A stretch of DNA of 33,542 bases from JBAUHN01 sp049680295 (GTDB lineage: Bacteria > Pseudomonadota > Alphaproteobacteria > Rhodobacterales > Rhodobacteraceae), in NCBI GenBank assembly GCA_049680295.1, contig JBAUHN010000244.1:1-33542 (forward strand), written 5' to 3'. Shown piece by piece: positions 1-7,967 of the stretch. Each line of letters opens with the position of its first letter. Positions within the stretch are counted from its first letter, which is position 1. The translations under genes and the position numbers were made by a program. The notes below the pieces were generated by a model. That model made no database searches, was not told where the DNA came from, and saw only the letters and a list, made by a program, of their open reading frames with translations.

Positions 1-5
1 GGCAA

Positions 6-770
6 ATGACCCAGCTCCCTCAAACAACCGATAAAAAGCTCGGGCTGGTGATCGACCTTGATACCTGTGTCGGCTGCCATGCCTGTGTGATTTCGTGCAA
101 AGGCTGGAACACTGAAAACTACGGCGCGCCTTTGTCAGATCAGGATGCTTATGGCGCTGATCCTTCTGGCACGTTTCTTAACCGGGTCCACAGCTACGAA
201 ATCCAGCCCGAGGCAACGCCGGATCACCCGGCCCCGGCGGCGCAGCTGATCCATTTCCCGAAATCCTGCCTGCATTGCGAAGACGCACCTTGCGTCACTG
301 TTTGCCCAACCGGCGCCAGCTATAAACGCGCCGAAGACGGCATCGTTCTGGTTAATGAAAGCGACTGCATCGGCTGCAGCCTATGCGCCTGGGCCTGCCC
401 TTATGGCGCGCGCGAATTGGATCAGGCCGAAGGTGTCATGAAAAAATGCACCCTTTGCGTTGACCGTATCTATAACCAAAACCTGCCCGAAGTAGACCGC
501 GAACCCGCCTGCGTGCGGACCTGCCCGGCGGGTGCGCGGCATTTCGGCGATCTGGGTGATCCTGACAGCGCCGTCAGCCAATTGGTCGCAGAACGTGGCG
601 GCATGGATCTGATGCCCGAACAAAGCACCAAACCGGTCAATCAATATCTGCCACCGCGCCCCAAAGACGCATTGCCCGAAATTGATGTTCTGGCCCCCTT
701 CCTCGAACCTGTCGCTACGGAAACCAAGGGTTTCCTCAGCTGGCTCGACAAAGCTCTGGAGAAAATCTGA
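6..770 (+). CDS. soeB: Molybdoenzyme 4Fe-4S electron-transfer subunit, SoeB/DmsB-like
   Basis: A 254-residue ferredoxin-type subunit of a DMSO-reductase-family molybdoenzyme. It would pass electrons between the molybdopterin subunit and a membrane quinone-reactive anchor. Four cysteine clusters are visible: C21/24/27/31, C88/91/96/100, C121/124/127/131 and C148/151/169/173, as in DmsB, PsrB and SoeB. The next gene, a DmsC-type anchor, starts inside its stop codon, so the two are co-translated. The catalytic subunit should lie just upstream, outside the window. In Rhodobacterales this combination is usually cytoplasmic sulfite dehydrogenase SoeABC, but DMSO or polysulfide reductase subunits look alike. 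The symbol is therefore an inference; the family call is firm. Only five bases precede the ATG, so the ribosome-binding site cannot be judged. Confidence 0.85.
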   Translation: MTQLPQTTDKKLGLVIDLDTCVGCHACVISCKGWNTENYGAPLSDQDAYGADPSGTFLNRVHSYEIQPEATPDHPAPAAQLIHFPKSCLHCEDAPCVTVCPTGASYKRAEDGIVLVNESDCIGCSLCAWACPYGARELDQAEGVMKKCTLCVDRIYNQNLPEVDREPACVRTCPAGARHFGDLGDPDSAVSQLVAERGGMDLMPEQSTKPVNQYLPPRPKDALPEIDVLAPFLEPVATETKGFLSWLDKALEKI

Positions 771-1642
771 TGCATCCGGCACCTTCTGTCATATTCTTTA
801 CCACCTTCAGCGGTCTGGGCTTTGGTCTGCTGGCCTGGATGGGGTTTGGGTTTCCTGCCGTCACCGGCTGGTTCGCTTTTGTGTTTTTTGCCATCGCCTA
901 TCTGATGGCCGTGGGCGGGCTGATCGCCTCGACCTTTCATTTGGGCCGCCCCGAACGCGCGATCAAAGCGTTTTCGCAATGGCGCAGCAGTTGGCTGAGC
1001 CGCGAAGGCTGGTGTGCCGTTGGCGCATTGATCGTGATGGCGGTTTACGGCGCCGGGCTGGTTTTTTTTGGCACCACCCTTACGATTGTCGGATGGATCG
1101 GCGCGATCCTGTCACTGCTGACGGTGTTCACAACCTCAATGATCTACACGCAGCTGAAATCGGTGCCGCGCTGGCATATGCCGCTGACCCCGGTCAAGTT
1201 CATGACCCTGTCGATTGCCGGTGGCGCATTGTTGTCAGGTCAGGTTGTGGCCGCCGTTTGGCTGATCCTGTTGGCGGGCGTTGTGCAAATCGCGACATGG
1301 ACGGTCGGCGACAGGGCGCTGGCACGCTCGGGCACCAACATGGCCTCGGCCACAGGTCTGGGCCACATTGGCGATGTCCGTGCGTTTGAGCCGCCGCACA
1401 CAGGCACCAATTTCCTGCTGCGCGAATTTGTGCATGTCGTCGGGCGCAAACACAGTGCCAAGCTGCGGGTCATCTCGTTGTTTTTGATGGTGGCGCTTCC
1501 AGTGTTTCTGCTGATTTTGTCGTTTTCACACTGGCTGGTTCTGCTGGCTGTGATTAGCCACGTCGCGGGCGTTTTAACCGCACGCTGGTTGTTTTTCGCC
1601 GAGGCGGAACATGTGGTCGGTCTGTACTACGGAAAACGCTGA
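770..1642 (+). CDS. soeC: DmsC/SoeC-type molybdoenzyme membrane anchor
   Basis: A 290-residue polytopic membrane protein with about eight hydrophobic helices, for example VIFFTTFSGLGFGLLAWMG near the N terminus and a helical pair around residues 235-285. It has the length and pattern of the DmsC/YnfH anchor family. It would hold the molybdenum and iron-sulfur subunits at the inner membrane and exchange electrons with quinone. Its ATG shares one base with the TGA of the iron-sulfur gene, giving tight coupling. A perfect hairpin follows 11 bases after its stop and closes the operon. In this lineage sulfite oxidation (SoeC) is the likeliest role. Without the catalytic subunit the substrate is inferred. 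Confidence 0.82.
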   Translation: MHPAPSVIFFTTFSGLGFGLLAWMGFGFPAVTGWFAFVFFAIAYLMAVGGLIASTFHLGRPERAIKAFSQWRSSWLSREGWCAVGALIVMAVYGAGLVFFGTTLTIVGWIGAILSLLTVFTTSMIYTQLKSVPRWHMPLTPVKFMTLSIAGGALLSGQVVAAVWLILLAGVVQIATWTVGDRALARSGTNMASATGLGHIGDVRAFEPPHTGTNFLLREFVHVVGRKHSAKLRVISLFLMVALPVFLLILSFSHWLVLLAVISHVAGVLTARWLFFAEAEHVVGLYYGKR

Positions 1643-1653
1643 CACCCGCAAGC

Positions 1654-1679
1654 GTCAGGCGCGATTCTTCGCGCCTGAC
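1654..1679. terminator. Hairpin terminator between convergent soeC and dapA
   Basis: A perfect 11-bp inverted repeat (GTCAGGCGCGA / TCGCGCCTGAC) with a 4-base loop (TTCT) sits between the convergent stops of soeC and dapA. The T-tract after it is weak on both strands, so it may be a bidirectional barrier rather than a strong intrinsic terminator. Confidence 0.6.
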
Positions 1680-1699
1680 TGCCAGTCTTGGATCTGAAC

Positions 1700-2575
1700 C
1701 TAGTTGATCAACCCAGCATGCCGCAGCCCGGCATCGACCAATGCTTTGGTGCTGTCCGACAATCCGGTCAGCGGCAATCGCACCTCATCGGAACACAGGC
1801 CCAGTTGCGACATCGCGTATTTGACGCCAACCAAACCCGGCTCGGTAAAGATCGCCTTATGTAAGGGCATCAACCGATCCTGAATCTCCAGCGCTTTCGC
1901 ATAATCCCCTGCACGCGTCATCGCTTGCATCTGAGATAACAACGCGGGCGCCACATTGGCCGTGACGGAAATGCAACCCACCCCGCCTTGGGCGTTAAAC
2001 CCATGCGCGGTTGCATCCTCGCCGGACAATTGGATAAAATCCTTGCCGCAGGTCTGGCGCTGATAGCTGACCCGCGCCAGATCGCCTGTCGCATCCTTGA
2101 CCCCAACGATACGCGGCAATTTCGCCAGCTCGCCCATTGTGTCGGGTGACATATCAATCACCGACCGGGGCGGGATGTTGTAAATAATGATCGGCAGGTC
2201 CATGCAATCATGAACGGCCGTGAAATGCGCGATCAACCCGCGCTGGGTTGGTTTGTTGTAGTAGGGCGTCACCACCAGAACACCGTCCGCGCCCACCTTT
2301 TGCGCATGCTGCGCCAGCCGCATGGATTCGACCGTGTTGTTGGACCCGGCACCGGCAATTACCGGAATACGGCCAGCAGCCGCTTTGACAACTTCCTCTA
2401 CCACGCGGTCATGTTCAGAATGGCTAAGCGTCGGGCTTTCGCCGGTGGTCCCGACCGGCACCAACCCATTACTGCCTTGCGCCACATGCCAGTCCACAAG
2501 TTTCTTGAGCGTATCCAAATCCAGCGCGCCGTTCTGGAACGGCGTGACGAGGGCAGGCATAGAACCTTTAAACAT
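1700..2575 (-). CDS. dapA: 4-hydroxy-tetrahydrodipicolinate synthase
   Basis: Condenses pyruvate with aspartate semialdehyde, the first committed step to diaminopimelate and lysine, in the cytosol. Counting from the chosen ATG (291 residues), the family's active-site residues are all in place: T43/T44 in VGTTGES, Y106 in PYYNKP, Y132 in IYNIPPRS, R137, and the Schiff-base lysine K160 in VGVKDATGD. The reading frame also offers a GTG six bases earlier (2581). An AGGAG lies 7 bases before the ATG but only 1 base before the GTG, so the ATG is preferred. The gene stands alone, divergent from the lytic transglycosylase gene. Both products serve peptidoglycan metabolism, although nothing shows co-regulation. 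Confidence 0.95.
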   Translation of the reverse strand: MFKGSMPALVTPFQNGALDLDTLKKLVDWHVAQGSNGLVPVGTTGESPTLSHSEHDRVVEEVVKAAAGRIPVIAGAGSNNTVESMRLAQHAQKVGADGVLVVTPYYNKPTQRGLIAHFTAVHDCMDLPIIIYNIPPRSVIDMSPDTMGELAKLPRIVGVKDATGDLARVSYQRQTCGKDFIQLSGEDATAHGFNAQGGVGCISVTANVAPALLSQMQAMTRAGDYAKALEIQDRLMPLHKAIFTEPGLVGVKYAMSQLGLCSDEVRLPLTGLSDSTKALVDAGLRHAGLIN

Positions 2576-2582
2576 TTTCACG

Positions 2583-2587
2583 CTCCT
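2583..2587 (-). promoter_or_regulatory. Ribosome-binding site of dapA
   Basis: AGGAG on the minus strand, 7 bases before ATG 2575 and 1 base before GTG 2581. The spacing decides for the ATG. Confidence 0.75.
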
Positions 2588-2677
2588 AAATACGTTATGG
2601 CCGACATGGACCGGGGTTGGATTTCACATGCTGTCGGCTTCGTGATTGGAAGACCGGCGCAGCTGCGATATGTATGA

Positions 2678-2691
2678 AAGGCTCTAGCCTT
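2678..2691. repeat. Short inverted repeat between dapA and the transglycosylase gene
   Basis: AAGGCT-CT-AGCCTT, a 6-bp perfect dyad just upstream of the transglycosylase ribosome-binding site. It could be an operator or a leader hairpin. No function can be assigned. Confidence 0.3.
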
Positions 2692-2697
2692 CATCTT

Positions 2698-2703
2698 AAG
2701 GGA
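2698..2703 (+). promoter_or_regulatory. Ribosome-binding site of the lytic transglycosylase gene
   Basis: AAGGGA. It lies 1 base before ATG 2705 and 7 bases before the in-frame GTG 2711, which favours the GTG as the true start. Confidence 0.6.
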
Positions 2704-2710
2704 AATGCAA

Positions 2711-4678
2711 GTGATCAGACGTTTAACCATACTTGTTATGCTGATTGTGCTAACGGCTTTGCCCGCATTGGCAGAGCGTCCGCGCCCCTTGGGCTGGGCA
2801 ATGGATGCAATGCGAAATGGTGATTGGGCGAATGCCGCACGCCTTGCCGCACGCGACGGGCCGGTTGCTGCTGATGTGATCGAATGGCACCGCCTGCGCG
2901 CAGGTCTGGGCACATTTGATGAGGTCACAGGCTTTCTGACCCGCAGGCCCAACTGGCCCGGCGAAACCTATCTGCGCAAAAGGTCTGAACCATCTCTGCG
3001 CAGCGCCGACAACGAAGATGTCATCGCGTTCTTCAAAAACGTACCGCCACAGACCCCCCGCGGTGTCCTAAGCGAGGCCGCAGCCCTGATCAAAGCCGAT
3101 AAACGTAATCAGGCCGAAGTAGGCGTGATCAGTGCCTGGCGAACCTTGGCCATGAATGACACCTCGCATGAGATGTTTATCGCGTCCTACGGCGCGCTGT
3201 TGAAACCGCATCACGCAAACCGTGTCGATGCGATGATCTGGGCTGGAAAACACAGCGACGCCAAGCGGTTGTTCAACCATCTGTCCAAAGCTGATCTGGC
3301 CGTCGCCAAGGCGCGTATTGCTTTGCGCGAAAGATCAAAGGGCGTCGATGCCCTGATCAAAGCAGTGCCAAAGGACCGCGCGAATGATCCCGGTTTGCAA
3401 TATGACCGGTTTGTCTGGCGTGCGCGCAAAGGTCGAATGGAAGACGCCAAAGCGCTGCTGCTATCACAATCCACCAGCGCCGAAGCTCTGGACAGACCCG
3501 AAGAATGGGCAAACCGCCGGCGGTCACTTGCCCGCAGTGAAATGCGCGAGGGAAACGCCGAACGCGCCTATCAGATCGCATCGAGGCATTTCCTAAGCGA
3601 AGGGTCCAGCTATGCCGATCTTGAATGGCTGTCGGGCTATATTGCCTTGCGCAAACTGAAAGACCCAAAAACGGCACTGGCCCATTTCAAAAACCACGAT
3701 GACGCCACCTTGTCGCCAATCTCGAAGGGGCGCGCGGGCTATTGGCAGGGCCGCGCATTAGAGGCGATGGGCGATGCAGCCGGTGCCGATCAGGCCTATA
3801 CACGGGCCGCACAATTTCAAACCTCGTTTTACGGACTGCTGGCAGCCGGTCGTGTGGGTTTGCCATTTGATATATATCTGGCCGAAGACACCCCAACAGG
3901 CGATTGGCGCACAGCTTCATTTGCCCAATCCGCCCTGTTTGAGGCCGGTCAATTGCTGCAAGCCTCGGGCGAGCTGGACGTAGCTGAACGGTTCTGGACC
4001 CACCTTGCCGAAAGCCTTGATGCCAATGACGCCGGATTGCTGGGACAAGCCGCCATCGACGCAGGTCAGCCGCATCTGGCGGTGATGATCGCCAAACGCG
4101 TCGCCCGGCGCGGTATCGTTATTCCCGGCGCCTATTATCCCTTGCATCCTCTGGTCGACCAAAAACTGCCCATGGCGACAGAAATGATCCTGTCGATTGC
4201 CCGTCGCGAAAGCGAATTTGACCCCTCCGTTCAAAGCGGCGTGGGCGCGCGCGGATTGATGCAGATCATGCCGGGTACCGGCCGCGATGTCGCAGCAAAT
4301 CTGGGGCGCAGCGCCAAACACACCACCGCGCGATTGATCGCGGAGCCGGAGTATAATGCCGAACTGGGGGCCGCGTATCTGGCCACGCTAGCGGGTCTGT
4401 TTGACGGCAATGTGGTGATGATGTCCGCAGGGTATAACGCCGGGCCGGGGCGGCCCAACCGCTGGATGAAACTGTTTGGCGACCCACGCACCAACGCCGC
4501 CGATATGATCGACTGGATTGAACATATCCCGTTTCGCGAAACCCGAAATTACGTGATGCGCGTCGCGGAAAGCCTGCCGATCTACCGCGCGCGTCTGGGC
4601 CGTGAGGCACTGCCGCAATCGTTCCGCCGCGAGCTGACGGGATCAACGTTGCAGGCGTTCGCGCCAAAGCGTAAATAG
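2711..4678 (+). CDS. Soluble lytic murein transglycosylase (Slt family)
   Basis: A periplasmic enzyme that cleaves the MurNAc-GlcNAc bond of peptidoglycan with 1,6-anhydro ring formation. About 655 residues. A Sec signal peptide ends near LPALAERP. A long alpha-helical superhelix region follows, typical of Slt70. The C-terminal goose-lysozyme-like domain carries the catalytic glutamate in ARRESEF (about residue 500), then GARGLMQIMPGTG and SAGYNAGPGRPNRWM. Start choice: ATG 2705 is in frame but only 1 base from the AAGGGA site, while GTG 2711 is 7 bases away and leaves a normal signal peptide. The 3' end overlaps the convergent EamA gene by 36 bases. Confidence 0.93.
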   Translation: MIRRLTILVMLIVLTALPALAERPRPLGWAMDAMRNGDWANAARLAARDGPVAADVIEWHRLRAGLGTFDEVTGFLTRRPNWPGETYLRKRSEPSLRSADNEDVIAFFKNVPPQTPRGVLSEAAALIKADKRNQAEVGVISAWRTLAMNDTSHEMFIASYGALLKPHHANRVDAMIWAGKHSDAKRLFNHLSKADLAVAKARIALRERSKGVDALIKAVPKDRANDPGLQYDRFVWRARKGRMEDAKALLLSQSTSAEALDRPEEWANRRRSLARSEMREGNAERAYQIASRHFLSEGSSYADLEWLSGYIALRKLKDPKTALAHFKNHDDATLSPISKGRAGYWQGRALEAMGDAAGADQAYTRAAQFQTSFYGLLAAGRVGLPFDIYLAEDTPTGDWRTASFAQSALFEAGQLLQASGELDVAERFWTHLAESLDANDAGLLGQAAIDAGQPHLAVMIAKRVARRGIVIPGAYYPLHPLVDQKLPMATEMILSIARRESEFDPSVQSGVGARGLMQIMPGTGRDVAANLGRSAKHTTARLIAEPEYNAELGAAYLATLAGLFDGNVVMMSAGYNAGPGRPNRWMKLFGDPRTNAADMIDWIEHIPFRETRNYVMRVAESLPIYRARLGREALPQSFRRELTGSTLQAFAPKRK

Positions 4679-5515
4679 ACCTGCCGCCACGATGATCCCT
4701 GCCCCAAATACAACATTCAAATGTAGTGTCTCGCCAAAAATCATCACGCCAAGGGCGGATGCAAACACCAGGTGGAAATAGGCAAAGGGCTGTAGCGCAC
4801 TGGCCTCGGCCAGCTCATAGCAGCGGATCAGCAACCAATGCCCGGTCACACCTGAGATGCATAAAACTCCCATCCACAGCCAATCCGCGCCAGCCATCGG
4901 TTCCCAGAACCACATGCCCACAATCGTCATGGCAACACAGCCAACGGTTCCTGTCCAAAAGAAACTGGTCGCCGTGCTGTCACGCCGTGCCGCGAACCGT
5001 GTCAGCAACCCGTAGATCGCGAACATAACCGCCGAGATAAACGGGATGATTGCCCAAGGATCAAAGACACCGACGCCGGGCTGCAGGATGATCAAAATAC
5101 CAATGAACCCAACGCCAATCGCGCTCCAACGTCGCCACCCGACACGTTCGCCCAGGATCGGCCCTGAAAGTGCCGCGATCAACAGGGGATAACAGGCAAA
5201 AACCGCGTGGCTTTCGACAAGCCCCAGAACCGTAAAGCCATAGACCGCCACACAAATCTCGGTCACCAGCAGCAAGCCGCGTGCCGCTTGCAACATCGGC
5301 TGCCCGGTTGCAGCCGCCGCACGGATGCCCCCCGCCTTTCGCCGTGCAATCGCGATGACGAAAGCCGCAAAAAACCAATAGCGGATCATCACGATCATAT
5401 AGACGTTATACTGCCCGGCCAGATGCTGCGATACTCCGTCCTGCAAGGCAAAAACCACCATCGTCAGGATCAACAAAACGATCCCCAGTCGCACATTGTT
5501 TGGCTGTTCGTTCAC
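4643..5515 (-). CDS. EamA/DMT-superfamily transporter
   Basis: A 290-residue inner-membrane protein with two EamA repeats of about five helices each. Representative segments are VLLILTMVVFALQDGVSQHL at the N terminus and FGAGIIVAAGLFTLW at the C terminus. The family exports metabolites such as amino acids; the substrate cannot be read from sequence. The start is GTG 5515, which overlaps the mnmD stop in a 4-base GTGA arrangement. The gene is therefore probably translated by coupling behind mnmD, because its own Shine-Dalgarno sequence is poorly spaced. Its last 36 bases overlap the transglycosylase gene tail-to-tail. Functional linkage to tRNA modification is not evident. Confidence 0.88.
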   Translation of the reverse strand: MNEQPNNVRLGIVLLILTMVVFALQDGVSQHLAGQYNVYMIVMIRYWFFAAFVIAIARRKAGGIRAAAATGQPMLQAARGLLLVTEICVAVYGFTVLGLVESHAVFACYPLLIAALSGPILGERVGWRRWSAIGVGFIGILIILQPGVGVFDPWAIIPFISAVMFAIYGLLTRFAARRDSTATSFFWTGTVGCVAMTIVGMWFWEPMAGADWLWMGVLCISGVTGHWLLIRCYELAEASALQPFAYFHLVFASALGVMIFGETLHLNVVFGAGIIVAAGLFTLWRERLQR

Positions 5516-6183
5516 GCCTTGACGCCGCGCGTCATATGGCGTTTGCGCCCGTATCCTGAAACACGGCTTACTTCAAATCCTGCATCCTGCAACCCGCGCC
5601 GCACAAACCCTGCCGCCGTATAGGTGGCACAGGTTCCATTTGGGCGCGTATGAAGACCAACCTGGGCCATCAGATCGCCCGACCAAAGTTGAGGATTTTT
5701 TGCCGGCGAAAACCCATCCAGAAACCAGGCATCTGCGGCACCTTGCCATGTCGTCAGGGTGCGGCGCGCATCACCGTGAATTATCCGCAGCCTGAGCCCC
5801 GGCAGATCAATCGCGCTGACCCCGGCGTGATAACCCGCCAGAAACATATCGCGCCTGCCGTCGAATTCAGGGAATACAGCATGCGCATGAGCCATGTCAG
5901 CGGGCGTCACGGGGAACAGCTCAAAACTGGTGAAACTCAATGGGCCGCAAACGCCACATCGCACCCACGCATCCCAGGCAACAAGCATGTTCAGCCCGGT
6001 GCCAAATCCCAGTTCCGCAATCTGGAAACCGGGTGAAAACCGATGCGGCAGATCATTGCCGCCTAAAAACACGTGCTCCGTCTCGGCAACGCCATTCTCA
6101 AGGCTGAAATACGGATCATCGAAACGCGTGGATACCGGAACACCGCCCTCTCTCCAGATCACATCTGCTGTCTGGTCGTCCAC
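5512..6183 (-). CDS. mnmD: tRNA 5-methylaminomethyl-2-thiouridine methyltransferase MnmD
   Basis: A 223-residue SAM-dependent methyltransferase matching the N-terminal half of E. coli MnmC. It would methylate nm5s2U34 to mnm5s2U34 in tRNAs reading split codon boxes. Visible motifs are an N-terminal DDPYFS, the SAM loop ELGFGTGLN, and WFLDGFSPAKNPQLW, characteristic of the MnmC/MnmD methyltransferase domain. The oxidase half of MnmC is encoded separately and divergently by the neighbouring FAD gene. The downstream EamA gene overlaps its stop by 4 bases. Confidence 0.9.
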   Translation of the reverse strand: MDDQTADVIWREGGVPVSTRFDDPYFSLENGVAETEHVFLGGNDLPHRFSPGFQIAELGFGTGLNMLVAWDAWVRCGVCGPLSFTSFELFPVTPADMAHAHAVFPEFDGRRDMFLAGYHAGVSAIDLPGLRLRIIHGDARRTLTTWQGAADAWFLDGFSPAKNPQLWSGDLMAQVGLHTRPNGTCATYTAAGFVRRGLQDAGFEVSRVSGYGRKRHMTRGVKA

Positions 6184-6211
6184 GGGCGCGCCTTGTATGG
6201 TTGAGATGTTT

Positions 6212-6228
6212 CAGCAGAGACACTGCTG
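6212..6228. repeat. Inverted repeat between mnmD and the FAD oxidase gene
   Basis: CAGCAG-AGACA-CTGCTG, a 6-bp perfect dyad with a 5-base spacer, in the 64-base divergent gap. It may be an operator shared by the two promoters. This rests on position only. Confidence 0.25.
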
Positions 6229-6247
6229 CAAGGGGATAGCTTTGGCA

Positions 6248-7279
6248 ATGGACGATATCACTGTTCGGGGTGCAGGAATATTAGGGCTGTCGATTGCATG
6301 GATTTGCGCCCAGCGCGGCGCAAGGGTGCAGGTCATCGACCCTATGGGTGCAGCTTCTGGCAGCAGTGGCGGCATCGTCGGCGCGCTGGCGCCGCATGTC
6401 CCCGAAAACTGGAACCCGAAAAAGGCGTTTCAATTCGACAGCCTATTGATGGCAAAGGATTTCTGGACACAGGTTGACGCAGAAGGCGGCGGCGATGCAG
6501 GCTATGCGCGCGGCGGGCGTGTACAGCCCATTGCCAACGCGCGTGGGCTGGAACTGGCCCGTGCACGGGCCGAGACCGCAAAATCCCTGTGGCAAAGTCA
6601 GGCACAATGGGATGTGACCCAAAATGCCGATCCTGATTGGCACAGCGATAGCCCGACAGGGTGGTTTGTCCGTGACACCCTGACCGCGCGTATCCATCCC
6701 CGGCGGGCCTGCGACGCAATTGTCAAAGCACTGCGTGCCAAAGGAATTTCTGTGGTGCCGGATGGTCCCGACTGTGGTCAGGTTTTATGGGCAACCGGTA
6801 CCGCCGGTCTGCATGATCTGAGCCGCACATTTGACCGCCCGGTCGGCAGCGGCGTCAAAGGTCAGGCCGCATTGCTGGAATTTGCGGCACCCTGTGCCAC
6901 ACAATTGTTTGTGGATGGCGTGCATATCGTACCGCATAACGATGGCACCGTGGCCATTGGCTCCACTTCCGAGCCCACGTTTGACGATCCCATATCCACC
7001 GACGCGCAATTGGATTTTGTCATCGAAAAGGCCCGCGTTGCCGTTCCTGCATTGCGCGGCGCACCCGTAGTCGCCCGCTGGGCCGGGGTGCGCCCGCGTG
7101 CCAAATCCCGCGCCCCGATGCTGGGGGCCTGGCCGGAACGCCCTGCGCATTTCATCGCCAATGGGGGGTTCAAGATCGGCTTTGGAATGGCCCCAAAGAT
7201 CGCCCATGTGATGGCTGATCTGATGCTGGAAGGGACAGATACAATCCCTGACGGGTTTACGATCGCCGCCTCACTGTAA
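6248..7279 (+). CDS. FAD-dependent oxidoreductase, MnmC-oxidase/DAO type
   Basis: A 343-residue flavoprotein of the D-amino-acid-oxidase fold. It has the FAD loop GAGILGLSIA at the N terminus, GASGSSGGIVGALAPHV after the first strand pair (compare the GASGN.QGALYPL region of MnmC), and a C-terminal FIANGGFKIGFGMAPKIAH. Being next to and divergent from mnmD, it most likely removes the carboxymethyl group from cmnm5(s2)U34, producing the nm5 substrate of MnmD. That role is inferred; a stand-alone amino-acid oxidase is the alternative. The frame is open far upstream into mnmD's antisense, but ATG 6248 matches the family N terminus. An AAGGGG lies 12 bases upstream, and an in-frame TTG at 6242 has better spacing. 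Confidence 0.85.
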   Translation: MDDITVRGAGILGLSIAWICAQRGARVQVIDPMGAASGSSGGIVGALAPHVPENWNPKKAFQFDSLLMAKDFWTQVDAEGGGDAGYARGGRVQPIANARGLELARARAETAKSLWQSQAQWDVTQNADPDWHSDSPTGWFVRDTLTARIHPRRACDAIVKALRAKGISVVPDGPDCGQVLWATGTAGLHDLSRTFDRPVGSGVKGQAALLEFAAPCATQLFVDGVHIVPHNDGTVAIGSTSEPTFDDPISTDAQLDFVIEKARVAVPALRGAPVVARWAGVRPRAKSRAPMLGAWPERPAHFIANGGFKIGFGMAPKIAHVMADLMLEGTDTIPDGFTIAASL

Positions 7280-7294
7280 GCGGCCATGAAAAAG

Positions 7295-7837
7295 CTACCT
7301 GCCGATTTCAGCCTTAAGATTGGCCATAAGGGCGGTGACCGTCTTGGCATAAATGTCACTGGTCAATTGGCCATTTTCGTCAAATTCCTTTGAACTGCTG
7401 GCCAAGTGCACCTCTGGTCCTTGCAGAATTCTGGGCTGAAACGCCACGACAAATCCGCGCAATACCATTTGCGCACGTTCCCCGCCTGCCCGGCCCGCCG
7501 CCGCCGACATCACCGCCAGTGGTTTGCCCGCCCAGGGGTTGGTTTTTGTGCGGCTGACCCAATCGAGGGCGTTTTTCAAAACACCAGATGGGCCTTTGTT
7601 ATATTCAGGTGTCGAAATCAACACGGCATCTGCCGCTGCAATCTGATCGGCCAAGACCTGAACCGCCTGCGGAATACCATTCGACGCCTCATCATCGCCA
7701 TCATAAAGCGGCAGCCTCAGATCGGCATGTACATAAGTACAATCGCCAAACAACCGCGATGCTTCGCGCAGCAATAAGCTGTTGGTCGATCCCTGCCTCA
7801 GAGACCCCGAAAGTCCAAGTAGAGAATATGTCGGCAT
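7295..7837 (-). CDS. NADPH-dependent FMN reductase
   Basis: A 180-residue flavodoxin-like oxidoreductase of the ArsH/ChrR/SsuE-like FMN_red family. It has the phosphate-binding loop LSGSLRQGSTNS near the N terminus and STPEYNKGPSGVLKNALDW near residue 90, the signature for FMN contact. It would reduce FMN, quinones or similar small acceptors with NADPH in the cytosol. The frame extends nine codons further upstream, but an AAGGAG six bases before ATG 7837 fixes the start there. It faces the FAD oxidase gene with 15 bases between the stops. No operon partner is visible. Confidence 0.88.
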   Translation of the reverse strand: MPTYSLLGLSGSLRQGSTNSLLLREASRLFGDCTYVHADLRLPLYDGDDEASNGIPQAVQVLADQIAAADAVLISTPEYNKGPSGVLKNALDWVSRTKTNPWAGKPLAVMSAAAGRAGGERAQMVLRGFVVAFQPRILQGPEVHLASSSKEFDENGQLTSDIYAKTVTALMANLKAEIGR

Positions 7838-7843
7838 CGGCGG

Positions 7844-7849
7844 CTCCTT
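7844..7849 (-). promoter_or_regulatory. Ribosome-binding site of the FMN reductase gene
   Basis: AAGGAG on the minus strand, 6 bases before ATG 7837. It rules out the longer frame beginning near 7864. Confidence 0.75.
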
Positions 7850-7884
7850 GATCAACGCTGGCACTTAACATGAAACCAAATTGC

Positions 7885-7923
7885 AAAAAGACAAGAGGCC
7901 ACAGAGATTTCTCTGCGACCTCT
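7885..7923 (-). terminator. Rho-independent terminator of the OmpA-lipoprotein gene
   Basis: On the minus strand an outer AGAGG/CCTCT pair and an inner CAGAG/CTCTG pair with loop AAAT form a hairpin with a 3x3 internal loop. It is followed by TTGTCTTTTT, a proper U-tract. It sits 45 bases after the lipoprotein stop. Confidence 0.65.
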
Positions 7924-7967
7924 CAATTCGTCTATGAGCCTGTCCGGCTGTCAACAACGCATGGATT

